A DNA stretch of 64,000 bases, from the NCBI RefSeq assembly GCF_009729075.1, contig NZ_VTGY01000011.1:124001-188000 (forward strand), given 5' to 3'. Below the pieces are notes generated by a model. It was given only the letters and a program-made list of their open reading frames with translations. It had not been told where the DNA came from and searched no databases. Positions 34,525 to 43,372 of the stretch are shown here, piece by piece; the stretch's first letter is position 1; each line of letters begins with the position of its first letter. Made by a program: the position numbers and the translations under genes. This DNA comes from Mycolicibacterium sp. CBMA 226 (lineage in GTDB: Bacteria > Actinomycetota > Actinomycetes > Mycobacteriales > Mycobacteriaceae).

Positions 34525-34559
34525 ATGCATGACGATCAAAGATTTGTCATGCATACAAT
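34525..34559. promoter_or_regulatory. MocR operator and leaderless promoter
   Basis: Perfect inverted arms ATGCATGAC (34525-34533) and GTCATGCAT (34546-34554) are separated by 12 bases. A TACAAT -10 box (34554-34559) touches the right arm and lies six bases before the GTG at 34566, so the MocR message is probably leaderless and blocked when the dyad is bound. The DJ-1 gene start is 22 bp from the left arm. Confidence 0.6.
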
Positions 34560-34565
34560 CGGCAC

Positions 34566-35900
34566 GTGGCCAGAGCCCGGTACAAGGACGTCGTCGACGA
34601 ACTCGCCGCTGATATCAGCGAGGGCAGGATCGTGCCGGGCACGCGATTGCCCACCCACCGCGAACTCGCGGCCCAGAAGGGGATCGCCCTGGTGACCGCG
34701 ACCAGGGTGTACGCGGAACTCGCGGCGATGGGCCTGGTCAGCGGCGAGGCCGGGCGAGGCACGTTCGTTCGGGAAACCTCGCTCTCGCCACGTGCGGCCC
34801 TTGGCCAGCGGGCGTTCGCCGATGATGTGGTGGATCTGAACTTCAACTATCCCTCGGTTCCCGGACAGGCCGACATGTTGCGAAACGCCCTGCGGGCGTT
34901 GGCTTCGTCAGGCGATCTGGAATCCCAGCTGAGCTACCGGTCCCACGGTGGCCGCCCTCATGAGCGGGCCTCGGTGGCGTTGCATCTCGAAGAGCGTGGG
35001 ATTTCGGTTCGGGCCGACCAGGTGCTGCTCGTCAGCGGTGCTCAGCACGGCTTGGCCATCACCGCCCTGGCCATGCTCCAGCCCGGTGACGTGGTAGCGG
35101 TCGACGCGCTGACATACCCGGGCTTCAAAGTGCTTGCGCAGGTGCATCGTCTCGAGCTGGTTCCGATACCTGCCGGTGTAGACGGTCCGGACCTCGATGC
35201 CCTTGCGCGGGTGTGTGCCAAGCGGAAGGTGCGCGCGATCTACACCATCCCCACGATGCACAACCCCCTCGGGTGGGTGATGCCCGAAGAATCGCGACGC
35301 CGCCTGATCGCCATCGCCCGCGACCACGACATCCTCCTCATCGAGGACGGCGCCTACTCCTACTTGGCGGACCCGGCGCCGGCCCCGCTGGCCGCGCGCG
35401 CACCGGAATCGACGGTGTACGTCTCGGGTCTGTCCAAGAGTGTGGCTCCCGGCCTTCGCTTCGGATTCGTGGTCAGTCCAACGAGATTCATCGAGACACT
35501 GGAGCGCGCCATCCACGCGACGACGTGGAACACGCCGGGGCTCACCATCGCGATCGCGACCGGATGGCTCGACGACGGCACCGTCAGTCGGCTGGAGGCG
35601 GACAAGCGTGCCGACGCACGGCGTCGCCAGGTCATCGCCCGCGAGGTCCTTGACGGACTCGGATTCGTCGGGCATCCCTCGTCGTACCTACTGTGGCTGC
35701 CCCTACCCGGCGAGGCCAGGGCCGATCAGGTCGCGGCGGCACTCATGCGGGAGAACGTCTCGGTCTCGACGCCTGAAACTTTCGCGACCACCAAGACTCC
35801 GCCCAACGCGATCCGGCTGGCACTCGGATCGGTGCCGCTGGATGCGTTGGCTCAGTCCCTCGAAACGGTGAAACGTGTGATCGACGAACAGACCTGGTGA
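34566..35900 (+). CDS. MocR-type GntR/aminotransferase regulator
   Basis: A 444-residue chimeric regulator. Residues about 1-75 are a GntR winged helix (DVVDELAADISEGRIVPGTR, LPTHRELAAQKGIAL, GRGTFVRE). Residues about 90-440 are a class I aminotransferase-like domain with the PLP lysine in VSGLSKSVAPGLRFG. MocR proteins sense PLP adducts of amines or amino acids. The GTG at 34566 is supported by the leaderless promoter. The divergent DJ-1 gene is the most likely target besides itself. Confidence 0.9.
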   Translation: MARARYKDVVDELAADISEGRIVPGTRLPTHRELAAQKGIALVTATRVYAELAAMGLVSGEAGRGTFVRETSLSPRAALGQRAFADDVVDLNFNYPSVPGQADMLRNALRALASSGDLESQLSYRSHGGRPHERASVALHLEERGISVRADQVLLVSGAQHGLAITALAMLQPGDVVAVDALTYPGFKVLAQVHRLELVPIPAGVDGPDLDALARVCAKRKVRAIYTIPTMHNPLGWVMPEESRRRLIAIARDHDILLIEDGAYSYLADPAPAPLAARAPESTVYVSGLSKSVAPGLRFGFVVSPTRFIETLERAIHATTWNTPGLTIAIATGWLDDGTVSRLEADKRADARRRQVIAREVLDGLGFVGHPSSYLLWLPLPGEARADQVAAALMRENVSVSTPETFATTKTPPNAIRLALGSVPLDALAQSLETVKRVIDEQTW

Positions 35901-35908
35901 CGATCGGC

Positions 35909-36760
35909 TCACTGGGGCAGCAGCGTGATCGCGCCGCCCCAGAGCGCACCCGCATTGATCCGGCCTCCGTGGATGGACATCATCTCCTTGTAGAAATCTT
36001 CAGCGCCACCGGCTGATTGGAGCAGCCTGCGGGCATCGAGGAGATAGTTGCGGGTCGCGGTGATCTGCGAGGGCCCATCCGGCGCATCGGGGCGCTTGTG
36101 GCCCGCGATGACAACGGCCGGATCGAGCGCTTCGGCGAGATCGAGCGCGGCCAACCACTCGTCGATACCGGCAATCCCGCCGGATTCGGTCAGGTACAGG
36201 TGGACGTCGTTGTAGACCACGTCGCCGGCCACGAGCAGGCCGGCCTCGGGCACATGCAGCATGGTGGTCGCATCGGTGTCGGTGTGGCCGACCTCGACGG
36301 GAACCAGTGCAGTGCCATCGAGGTCCAAACCACTTCGGTCGACGATGGACACCTCGACCTCACCGACCGGCAGCTGCCCGGGGAACACCCGGTCCCAGAA
36401 CTCGGCACGGAACTGAGGATCGTTCTGCGCCACCATCATTGTCGCAGTGCCTTCGGTTGCATGGACCGTGACGCCGGGGAACCGTTGGAGCAACGGGATC
36501 GCGCCGAACCAGTGATCGCCGTGTCCGTGGGTGATGTAGATCTGCCGCAGGGTGTGACCGGACGCGGCGATCCAGTCTCCGACGTCAGTTGCCTGCTGGG
36601 TGGTCATCGGTGGATCAACCAGGACGGCATCGTGACGTCCAGCGATGAGCGTCGAGGTGATGGGCGACCACATCCGGGTGCTGCCGTCGGGTAGTGGCCC
36701 GCGCCCGGACTGCGGGATCTGCTCTGTGACAAAGAGTTTGTGCTGCACAGTGGGTGTCAT
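35909..36760 (-). CDS. Metallo-beta-lactamase-fold hydrolase
   Basis: A 283-residue MBL-fold protein with the zinc motif YITHGHGDHWFGA, a second His in VEVGHTDTD, the Asp in VAGDVVYND and a final His in VIAGHKRPDAP. It has no domain beyond the MBL core. It is the last gene of a five-gene leftward operon; its ATG overlaps the hydrolase stop by ATGA. It is clearly related to the N-terminal part of the fusion protein at 38295-39584, suggesting duplication within the operon. Substrate is unknown. Confidence 0.87.
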   Translation of the reverse strand: MTPTVQHKLFVTEQIPQSGRGPLPDGSTRMWSPITSTLIAGRHDAVLVDPPMTTQQATDVGDWIAASGHTLRQIYITHGHGDHWFGAIPLLQRFPGVTVHATEGTATMMVAQNDPQFRAEFWDRVFPGQLPVGEVEVSIVDRSGLDLDGTALVPVEVGHTDTDATTMLHVPEAGLLVAGDVVYNDVHLYLTESGGIAGIDEWLAALDLAEALDPAVVIAGHKRPDAPDGPSQITATRNYLLDARRLLQSAGGAEDFYKEMMSIHGGRINAGALWGGAITLLPQ

Positions 36761-37551
36761 GACGACACCCCCATGACAGCGTCGGTGAAGTCGAGCACCA
36801 TTGCCGCGACTGTGCCGGGATACTCGACATGGAGCCAATGGCCCCCTGCGTCGATGACGTGCACCTCGACTTGCCCGAACCGGGGAGTAATGGTGTCGAC
36901 GAGCTGCTCGGTCGTCAGGCCGTCCGCGCCTCCGCGAACAATCAACACCGGGCCGTCGTATGCACTTCGGATGGGCGCTTCGGCAACGCCGTTGTTCCAG
37001 ACATCGACGAAGTGGGAAACCACGTCAGATGCAACGGGCATACCTGCTTCGGTGAGCCGCTCAAGCTGTTCGGCACCCATGTAGGGAGCCAATGCGGCGC
37101 GCTCGGCGCGCTGTGCGTCGCGGTCGCCGCCGACTGCGCGCATCGGCGCAAGCGCCTCGTCAGGGAGCCGTGTACCGCCCAGCGGGATGGGGGTGAGCAG
37201 TACCAGGCCGGGAACCCGGTCCGCGTGCTGTGCGGCGACGAGTTCGGCGACCTGCGTGCCGAGACTTTGGCCGACGACGATGACGGGTCCGGTTATTGCG
37301 CCCATGATTTCGCCGGCCTCGGCGGCAAGGGACTCCAGAGTGGCGGCCCGTGCCTCTGCGACCGCGCCGCTGCGCGCGCCGAACCCGGGCAGGTCGTAGC
37401 TGACGCTGGTGACTTCGCCGTCGAGTGCGTCGACAAATTCGTCCCAGACGGCCGCATCATCGAGAAAACCGTGAATGAGCAGCAGGGTCACCGCTCCTGG
37501 CCTGCGGGCCGGCGTTTGGATGACGCGAAAGTCATCGAACGAATCGGTCAT
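36757..37551 (-). CDS. Alpha/beta hydrolase (Ser type)
   Basis: A 264-residue esterase-like protein with oxyanion motif LLIHGFLDDAAVW, nucleophile Ser96 in VVGQSLGTQVAE, acid region IVRGGADGL and catalytic His in DAGGHWLHVEYP. Both ends overlap neighbours by four bases (ATGA), placing it between the flavin reductase and the MBL gene in one transcript. An ester or lactone substrate is likely; identity is unknown. Confidence 0.88.
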   Translation of the reverse strand: MTDSFDDFRVIQTPARRPGAVTLLLIHGFLDDAAVWDEFVDALDGEVTSVSYDLPGFGARSGAVAEARAATLESLAAEAGEIMGAITGPVIVVGQSLGTQVAELVAAQHADRVPGLVLLTPIPLGGTRLPDEALAPMRAVGGDRDAQRAERAALAPYMGAEQLERLTEAGMPVASDVVSHFVDVWNNGVAEAPIRSAYDGPVLIVRGGADGLTTEQLVDTITPRFGQVEVHVIDAGGHWLHVEYPGTVAAMVLDFTDAVMGVSS

Positions 37552-38270
37552 TTGGTCAACTCCTTGGTGGAACCCGATGGTGACCATGCGGCGGTGTCGA
37601 TGGGTGAGTAGTCGGTGGTGTGCCCGTCGAGCCGTCCGGCGCGCAGCGCGGTCAGCTCTTCCACCAGCGGCTCGGGCAGCGGTGTGGTGAAGATGTTGTC
37701 GACCATGGTGTACTCACCGGCGAGGCGGCCGAAGACACCGAGCGCACCGACGTCGACGCGACCGCGCGGCAGGTACAGGTCGTCGCGGATGTGGATGCGC
37801 TTGACCCGCCCCCACACCACGTGATCCGGCAGTGGCGGCATCGGGATGATGCGGTCGACGACGCATTCGAACGAGATCGGCGACTCTGCGATCCGCGGCG
37901 CCGAAATGACCTCGGAGGGGGCTTTCTCCAATCCGAGTGCCTCGAATTCATCGACACCGCTGTCGAATTCGAACGCCGAGCGGTGCACGGCATCGGCTTG
38001 TCCGATTGTCGTGATGTTGACGACGAACTCGCCGGTATCGCGGATGTTGACGAAGGTGTCTTTGAGCGTCACTTCGTCCGAGCGCGGTTGCAGGGTGATG
38101 GACAGGATTGGCGGAAATCGGCCGACCACCGTGAAGAACGAGATCGGCGCGATATTGCCGACTCCGGTGGTCGAGCTGGTGCTGACCCAGGCGATGGCCC
38201 GCGGCAGCACGCTGCCGATGAGCAGTTTGTAGGCCGACGTGGGATCGAGGTCGGCGGTGTCGATGATCAT
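37548..38270 (-). CDS. Flavin reductase-like FMN-binding protein
   Basis: A 240-residue split-barrel flavoprotein of the flavin reductase-like family, with LLIGSVLPRAIAWVSTSS, GVGNIAPISFFTVVGRFPP and FVVNITT. In other systems such proteins feed reduced FMN to two-component monooxygenases, but none is encoded in this operon, so it may act on a substrate directly or serve an unlinked oxygenase. It follows the MBL-NTF2 fusion gene by 24 bp. Confidence 0.85.
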   Translation of the reverse strand: MIIDTADLDPTSAYKLLIGSVLPRAIAWVSTSSTTGVGNIAPISFFTVVGRFPPILSITLQPRSDEVTLKDTFVNIRDTGEFVVNITTIGQADAVHRSAFEFDSGVDEFEALGLEKAPSEVISAPRIAESPISFECVVDRIIPMPPLPDHVVWGRVKRIHIRDDLYLPRGRVDVGALGVFGRLAGEYTMVDNIFTTPLPEPLVEELTALRAGRLDGHTTDYSPIDTAAWSPSGSTKELTK

Positions 38271-38294
38271 GGCTGTCTCCTTTCTGGTATTCGA

Positions 38295-39584
38295 TCAGTG
38301 CTGTTGCTGCCACACGTCGTTCAGCGAGTCGCTGGCGGTGGACACGGCCTGGATGCCGACGATCCGCCAGCCACCGGTCCCTCGGGCCAGCTCGAAATGA
38401 GCAGCGAGTCTTTCGATTTCGCTGCCATCTGCGCGCAGGCGGGCCCAGATCACCTCGATCGCGGCACCGTTGTCGTGATAGACGGTGACCTTCTTATCGG
38501 GCACCGCGGTGTCGGCGTAGCCGGCCTCGCGCAGGCGGGTGTGCAGCTGCTCCAACACGGCGACGACGTCGGCGGGCTGCAGAATCCACCGGCTGCCCTG
38601 GTCGTCACTCCAGTTCAAGGGCGCCGACCAGTAGTCGAGGATGAAATCGGAGGTACGGTCGACGGTGCCGGCGCAGACGCCGATCCAGGTCGGCAGGTAG
38701 TCGTCGAAGAACCACTGTTCGGCTTCGCTGACCGGGGCCGAGGGGTCCGACAGTAGGGCCACCGCGGAGTACCAGACCGGTCCGACATTCAGGCGGTTCG
38801 GGTACAGCGCAGTCATTTGATCGAAATACTCCTGGGGACTGAGCTTTTCGGCCAGCAGCCGCTGGGCATTCACTAGGTAGTCTCGGGTCTGGTCGAGGAT
38901 CGACGGATCATCGGGCAGCTCTTTGTTCTTGTGTCCGGCGACCACTGCGCGCGGGTGCAAGGCTGCGACCTTCTCCAGTGCCGCCAGCCAGGCCTCGATA
39001 CCGCCGTGTGCACTCTCCAACAGGTATTGGTGCACACCGTTGTAGGCGACGTCGCCGGCGACGACCAGTCCGATGGACGGTACGTGCAGGACGGTGGTGT
39101 CATCGGTGTCAGTGTGGCCGACTTCGACAGCCAGCAGCTGGTGGCCTTCCAGCGTGATGCCCCAATCGGGGACAGGGTGGTACACCACCGGACTGGGCGG
39201 AATCTGGCCGGGGAAGTCGACGTCCCACATCTGGGCCCGACCCGCGGTGCCCTGCTGGTGCATCATCGCGATGGTGCCCTCGGTGGCATACGCGACCGCA
39301 CCCGGAAACCGTTGCAGCAGAAGCTCGGTACCGAACCAGTGATCGCCATGACCGTGCGTGGCGTAGACCGCGACCAGGCGCCTACCGAAGGACTTGACCC
39401 ATTCGCCGACGCGGTGCACCTGCTCGTAGGTGAACGGTGGGTCGACCAGGACGGCATCGTTGTCGCCATAGATCAGTGTGGTGGCGACCGGTGACGAGAC
39501 GATCGGGCTCCCGTCGGGCAGTCGCTGCTCACGGTGTCGCGGCAGGCCGTCGTGGACCAGTACGTCGTAGTGCAGTTCGGACAT
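38295..39584 (-). CDS. MBL-fold hydrolase fused to NTF2/SnoaL-like domain
   Basis: A 429-residue two-domain protein. Residues about 1-290 form an MBL-fold hydrolase with YATHGHGDHWFGTELLLQRF, VEVGHTDTDD, VAGDVAYN and VVAGHKNKE. Residues about 300-429 look like an NTF2-like alpha+beta barrel (FDDYLPTWIGVCAGTVDRTS, then strands ending GGWRIVGIQAVST). The fusion is unusual, and the MBL half resembles the stand-alone protein at 35909. It is the second gene of the leftward operon, 17 bp after the hydrolase. Confidence 0.82.
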   Translation of the reverse strand: MSELHYDVLVHDGLPRHREQRLPDGSPIVSSPVATTLIYGDNDAVLVDPPFTYEQVHRVGEWVKSFGRRLVAVYATHGHGDHWFGTELLLQRFPGAVAYATEGTIAMMHQQGTAGRAQMWDVDFPGQIPPSPVVYHPVPDWGITLEGHQLLAVEVGHTDTDDTTVLHVPSIGLVVAGDVAYNGVHQYLLESAHGGIEAWLAALEKVAALHPRAVVAGHKNKELPDDPSILDQTRDYLVNAQRLLAEKLSPQEYFDQMTALYPNRLNVGPVWYSAVALLSDPSAPVSEAEQWFFDDYLPTWIGVCAGTVDRTSDFILDYWSAPLNWSDDQGSRWILQPADVVAVLEQLHTRLREAGYADTAVPDKKVTVYHDNGAAIEVIWARLRADGSEIERLAAHFELARGTGGWRIVGIQAVSTASDSLNDVWQQQH

Positions 39585-39601
39585 GAGGGTTTCCTTTGAG
39601 C

Positions 39602-40504
39602 TCAGTGGTTTTGGAGGTGTTCGGTGAACCAGGCGACTGCGGCACCGCTGGCCGCGTCGAAGTCCGCCAGGTAGGGGTCGAAATGACCGCCGTTGATCGT
39701 GGCGAGTTTCTTTGGCTGCAATGCTTTTTCGTAGCCGGCGAGCGCCAGGTCGGTTACGGTGACGGTGTCGTGCAGGCCCACCACCATCAGCAACGGGGTG
39801 GGGGAGACGCGGCTGATGAACGTGCCGGGTTCATACATCCGCGCCGCGCGGGTCGAGCGCAGCGTCACCTCGTTGTCCCAGGTTCCCGCCGGGACGGGCT
39901 GGGTGTAGAAGGCAACGGCGTCGGGCATGCGGTACGCGGCGGGAACGGCGAGGTCCGCACTCACCACGGCTTGCGTGGCCGGTGCCGCGCCGCCGAATTG
40001 GCGGCGGTCATCTTCGGCGAAGGCGGCTTCCAGAGCCGAAACCTGTTCGGGAACAACACGTCGCAGACTCTGCTGATAGCCGCTGATGGTCGGTACCTGG
40101 GCGACGACCGCGCGCAAGCGCCGGTCCGTGGCGCCCAGGACGATGGCATGACCGCCGGCATAGCTGCTGCCCCACAACCCGATCCGGTCAGCGTCGACGA
40201 ACGGCTGGCTCTCCAGGAACGAGATGGCTCGCCGCCAGTCCGCGATCTGCACCCATGGGTCGATGTCGTTGCGCGGCAGGCCATCGCTCGCACCGAACCC
40301 CCGGTGGTCGTGTACCAGGACCGCGAAGCCAGCGTCGGCGAACGCGCGGGCGAAACGCTCGAGCCCGTGCTCCTTCACCCCGGCGAACCCGTGGGCCATG
40401 GTGATGGCCGGATGTGGGCCGGGGCCGTCGGGCACGAACAGCCAGCCCCGCAGCGTCACCCCACCTTCGGTCTGAAATTCGACGTCCTGTCGCTGCATGA
40501 TCAT
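39602..40504 (-). CDS. Dienelactone-hydrolase/X-Pro-like alpha/beta hydrolase
   Basis: A 300-residue hydrolase with TMAHGFAGVKEHGLERFA, VHDHRGFGASDG, the nucleophile region GLWGSSYAGGHA (Ser about 114) and the terminal NGGHFDPYLADF with the catalytic His. It matches the group of DLH-like esterases annotated near polyketide and xenobiotic genes. The ATG at 40504 follows AAGGGAG. It is the first gene of the five-gene leftward operon, divergent from the enoyl-reductase-like gene. Confidence 0.85.
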   Translation of the reverse strand: MIMQRQDVEFQTEGGVTLRGWLFVPDGPGPHPAITMAHGFAGVKEHGLERFARAFADAGFAVLVHDHRGFGASDGLPRNDIDPWVQIADWRRAISFLESQPFVDADRIGLWGSSYAGGHAIVLGATDRRLRAVVAQVPTISGYQQSLRRVVPEQVSALEAAFAEDDRRQFGGAAPATQAVVSADLAVPAAYRMPDAVAFYTQPVPAGTWDNEVTLRSTRAARMYEPGTFISRVSPTPLLMVVGLHDTVTVTDLALAGYEKALQPKKLATINGGHFDPYLADFDAASGAAVAWFTEHLQNH

Positions 40505-40691
40505 TGCTCCCTTCGGCTGTCTCCATGAGGCACAACATCGACGATGCCGCTGATCGGTCCGGGTACGGGACACCGCGGTAACCCTGGTACTGCGGGGGCC
40601 AGGCTGTGGACCTCAGTGTCGGAATTGCTGCCGCGCCCGCGGCGCTGACCGGGGCAACACCTCGGAATCAGCCCGAAAGGAACTCACCACG

Positions 40692-41711
40692 ATGAGCACC
40701 ATGCGGTCAGTCGTCGCCAGCGCCATGGGCGAACCGTCGGAAGTTCTGCAGGTTCAGACCCGTCCCATTCCGCGGCCCGGTCCCGGTCAAGTCCGCATTC
40801 GCGTGACGACGGTGCCTGTCCACGCCAGTGATCTGCACACCGTCCGTGGCAGGTACGGATTCGTCCCGGAGTTCCCGACGGTCCCCGGCATTGAATCCGT
40901 CGGCGTCATCGACGCAATCGGCAGTGACACAGATGGTTTCGTACTAGGGCAGCGGGTCATCACCGTCGGCGTCCGGGGGACCTGGCAGGAGTACGTAGTC
41001 GCCGATGCGGCGCGCGTGCTGCCGGTGCCCGCCGGGATGAGCGACTCGACTGCCGCCCAGGTCCTCAGTAACCCGCTGACGGCCGTGATCCTGACCGGCG
41101 ACGAACTCCATGTCCAGCCGGGCGAATGGCTCCTGCAGACGGCGGCCGGTTCGACGGTCGGCCAGTCCGTCATCCAGCTCGGGACGCATTTCGGCTTCAA
41201 GACCCTCAACGTGGTTCGGCGTCGCTCGGCTGTCGACGACATCGTCGCGCTGGGCGGTACCGCGGTGATTTCCACCGAGGACGAGGATCTGCGTGAACGG
41301 GTAGCCGAGATTGTCGGTGCCGAAGGCGTATTCAAAGCCATGGACAGCGTCAGTGGCCAGGTGGGTGCCGACGTATCGCGGGCTTTGGCGCCGGGTGGTG
41401 AACTGGTCGTGTACGGCGCCCTGTCGACTCATCGTCAGACCGAAGCCGACAAGCTGACCATTCCGGTCTTCGCCCGTTCGCTGATCTATGAGACCAAGAC
41501 GGTCCGCGGCTTCTGGCTGTTCCGCTGGTTCCACCAGACACCGAAGGAACGGATGGCCGCAGCGATCAACAAGACCATCCAACTCGTGGACAGTGGCGTC
41601 TTGCGGGTGCCCGAAGGGCAGCCAGTCCCGGTCGAAAACTTCAGCGACGCAGTCTATTTGGCTGAAGCACCAGCGCACGGCGGTAAACCGCTACTGGTGT
41701 TCGAATACTAG
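40692..41711 (+). CDS. MDR enoyl-reductase-like protein
   Basis: A 339-residue medium-chain dehydrogenase/reductase lacking zinc ligands. It resembles mitochondrial-type 2-enoyl thioester reductases (MECR/ETR): PVHASDLHTVRGRYGF, PTVPGIESVGVI, VLSNPLTAVILT and the cofactor loop QTAAGSTVGQSVIQLG. It would reduce an enoyl bond with NADPH. RBS AAAGGAAC. It shares a promoter region of 187 bp with the leftward operon and is followed by the NTF2-like gene after 16 bp. Confidence 0.85.
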   Translation: MSTMRSVVASAMGEPSEVLQVQTRPIPRPGPGQVRIRVTTVPVHASDLHTVRGRYGFVPEFPTVPGIESVGVIDAIGSDTDGFVLGQRVITVGVRGTWQEYVVADAARVLPVPAGMSDSTAAQVLSNPLTAVILTGDELHVQPGEWLLQTAAGSTVGQSVIQLGTHFGFKTLNVVRRRSAVDDIVALGGTAVISTEDEDLRERVAEIVGAEGVFKAMDSVSGQVGADVSRALAPGGELVVYGALSTHRQTEADKLTIPVFARSLIYETKTVRGFWLFRWFHQTPKERMAAAINKTIQLVDSGVLRVPEGQPVPVENFSDAVYLAEAPAHGGKPLLVFEY

Positions 41712-41727
41712 AACGAGGAGACATACG

Positions 41728-42225
41728 ATGACCGCACCGGGCGAGCACAAGCTCGAGAACCAGGCGACGCATCTGGACTACTACCCGCATTGGCTGGACA
41801 ACCTGGCCGACGACGTCATCCTGCAGGGCGCCGTGTTCAACGGCGAAGTCCGAGGTGCGGAAAAGGTGGGGAAAATGCTGAGCTTCGCTCGGAGTCTCTA
41901 CGCGTTCCAGGACTTTCGCTTCTATGGCCCGCACGGTCAGCTCTTTCTCGAGGACTACCGGTCCACGATCCGTGGCACCGAGGCCTACCGCCCAGGCGGA
42001 GTGGAGATCTACAACTTCGTCGTCGTGTACTTCAACGAGGCAGGCGAGACCAGCCACCTCGTCATGAACCATCGGCCGCAGGCGGCCGTCCTGTTGTTCT
42101 CGTCGTTGCTGCGCGACCATTTCGGTGATGATTTCGATCCGTCCATCTTCTATGGCGGCGAACCTGGGCCCGATGCACTCGACCACGATCTGTCCCGCGG
42201 TCAGTGGCCGAAGTCGAACGGCTGA
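41728..42225 (+). CDS. NTF2/SnoaL-like protein
   Basis: A 165-residue protein whose pattern (N-terminal helix pair, VILQGAVFNGEVRGAEKV, then long strands with FRFYGPHGQLFLED and YNFVVVYFNEAGE) fits the SnoaL-like fold used by cyclases, isomerases and dehydratases. A GAGGAG site precedes the ATG. It may complement the NTF2-like domain fused to the MBL protein in the divergent operon. A strong terminator hairpin follows the stop. Confidence 0.72.
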   Translation: MTAPGEHKLENQATHLDYYPHWLDNLADDVILQGAVFNGEVRGAEKVGKMLSFARSLYAFQDFRFYGPHGQLFLEDYRSTIRGTEAYRPGGVEIYNFVVVYFNEAGETSHLVMNHRPQAAVLLFSSLLRDHFGDDFDPSIFYGGEPGPDALDHDLSRGQWPKSNG

Positions 42226-42233
42226 CCGACGAC

Positions 42234-42270
42234 GGATTCCCTCCCCGCGACGACTTCGGGGAGGGAATCC
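42234..42270. terminator. Strong hairpin, bidirectional terminator
   Basis: GGATTCCCTCCCC (42234-42246) pairs perfectly with GGGGAGGGAATCC (42258-42270) around an 11-base loop. It lies between convergent genes ending at 42225 and 42284. There is no T-run on either side, as is usual for mycobacterial terminators. Confidence 0.75.
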
Positions 42271-42283
42271 GGGTTCGGTGCGG

Positions 42284-42523
42284 TCAGCGAATCTGACCGG
42301 GCATCAGGGTGGCGACGCGGTAGACGCCGCGGTGCCACAGCACCCCGGGCAGCGGCGTCCCCGCCGGCGGGGCGGTGATCGACGGGGTGGCGACGATGTG
42401 CGGCGGGCGGACCTCGGGGCCGAGGGTGGTGGCGCCGGCGACGCCGGCCAGGCCGAGTGCCGAGCCACCCAGGACGCCGGCGGCAATGATCGAGAGACCG
42501 AAGGTGCGGGTGGTGATGTTCAT
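42284..42523 (-). CDS. Small secreted protein
   Basis: A 79-residue protein with a signal peptide: MNITTRTFGLSIIAAGVLGG followed by more small residues and a likely AGA-T cleavage near residue 31. The mature part is short and proline-rich (PPHIVATPSITAPPAGTP) and has no cysteine. No function is known. It stands alone between a terminator and the divergent two-component system, whose response regulator may control it. Confidence 0.7.
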   Translation of the reverse strand: MNITTRTFGLSIIAAGVLGGSALGLAGVAGATTLGPEVRPPHIVATPSITAPPAGTPLPGVLWHRGVYRVATLMPGQIR

Positions 42524-42729
42524 CTGAATACTCCTGTGTCAGTTGGCTTTTGGTGTGCTGATCCGGTGTGTTCCGGTGTTGACTCAAGAATGCCCGGACG
42601 GTGGGCCGGCGGGTATCCGGCAATCGGACCAGTCGCCGGTGGATTCCCGTGTCCCCTGATCGGGGGACACGCGGCCGTCAATTTGCGATCGGAGTTACTT
42701 TTCGTTGATTGCCGTGCGACGCTGGCGGC

Positions 42730-43371
42730 ATGACCGACGAACGGGTTCGCGTGGTGGTGGGTGACGACCACCCGATGTTCCGCGACGGCGTCGTCCGTGC
42801 GCTGACGGCGAGTGGTGCCATCGAGGTACTGGCCGAAGCCGACGATGGAACCTCGGCGTTGGAGGCGATCCGCACTCACAAACCCCAGGTCGCCCTGCTG
42901 GACTACCGTATGCCCGGCATGGACGGCGCCGAGGTGGCCGCGGCGGTGCTGCGCGACGGACTGCCGACCCGGGTGCTGCTGCTGTCCGCCCACGACGAGG
43001 CCGAGATCGTGTACCGGGCCCTGCAGGACGGCGCGGCCGGGTTCCTGCCGAAGGAGTCGACCCGCAGTGAACTCGTCAACGCGATCCTCGAATGCGCCAA
43101 GGGCCGTGACGTCGTCGCACCAAGCTTGGCAGCCGGACTCGCCGGCGAAATCCGTCGCCGGGCCGAGCCGGACGCCCCGTCGCTCAGCCCGCGCGAACGC
43201 GAGGTGCTGGCCATGATCGCGAGGGGCGCGACCATCCCGGCGATGGCCAAGGAGCTGTACCTGGCGCCGTCGACGGTCAAGACCCATGTGCAGCGGCTCT
43301 ACGAGAAGCTCGGCGTAGGGGACCGCGCGGCGGCGGTGGCCGAGGCGATGCGTCGGAAGCTGCTGGACTGA
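42730..43371 (+). CDS. NarL/LuxR-type response regulator
   Basis: A 213-residue regulator. The receiver domain has acidic pair Asp12-Asp13 and phospho-acceptor Asp58 in LLDYRMPGMDG, then LSAHDE and the Lys in GFLPKEST. The LuxR-type helix-turn-helix follows (LSPREREVLAMIARGATIPA, LYLAPSTVKTHVQRLYEKLG). The ATG at 42730 is preferred over one seven codons upstream. The partner kinase gene begins one base after its stop. Confidence 0.92.
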   Translation: MTDERVRVVVGDDHPMFRDGVVRALTASGAIEVLAEADDGTSALEAIRTHKPQVALLDYRMPGMDGAEVAAAVLRDGLPTRVLLLSAHDEAEIVYRALQDGAAGFLPKESTRSELVNAILECAKGRDVVAPSLAAGLAGEIRRRAEPDAPSLSPREREVLAMIARGATIPAMAKELYLAPSTVKTHVQRLYEKLGVGDRAAAVAEAMRRKLLD

Positions 43372-43372
43372 C

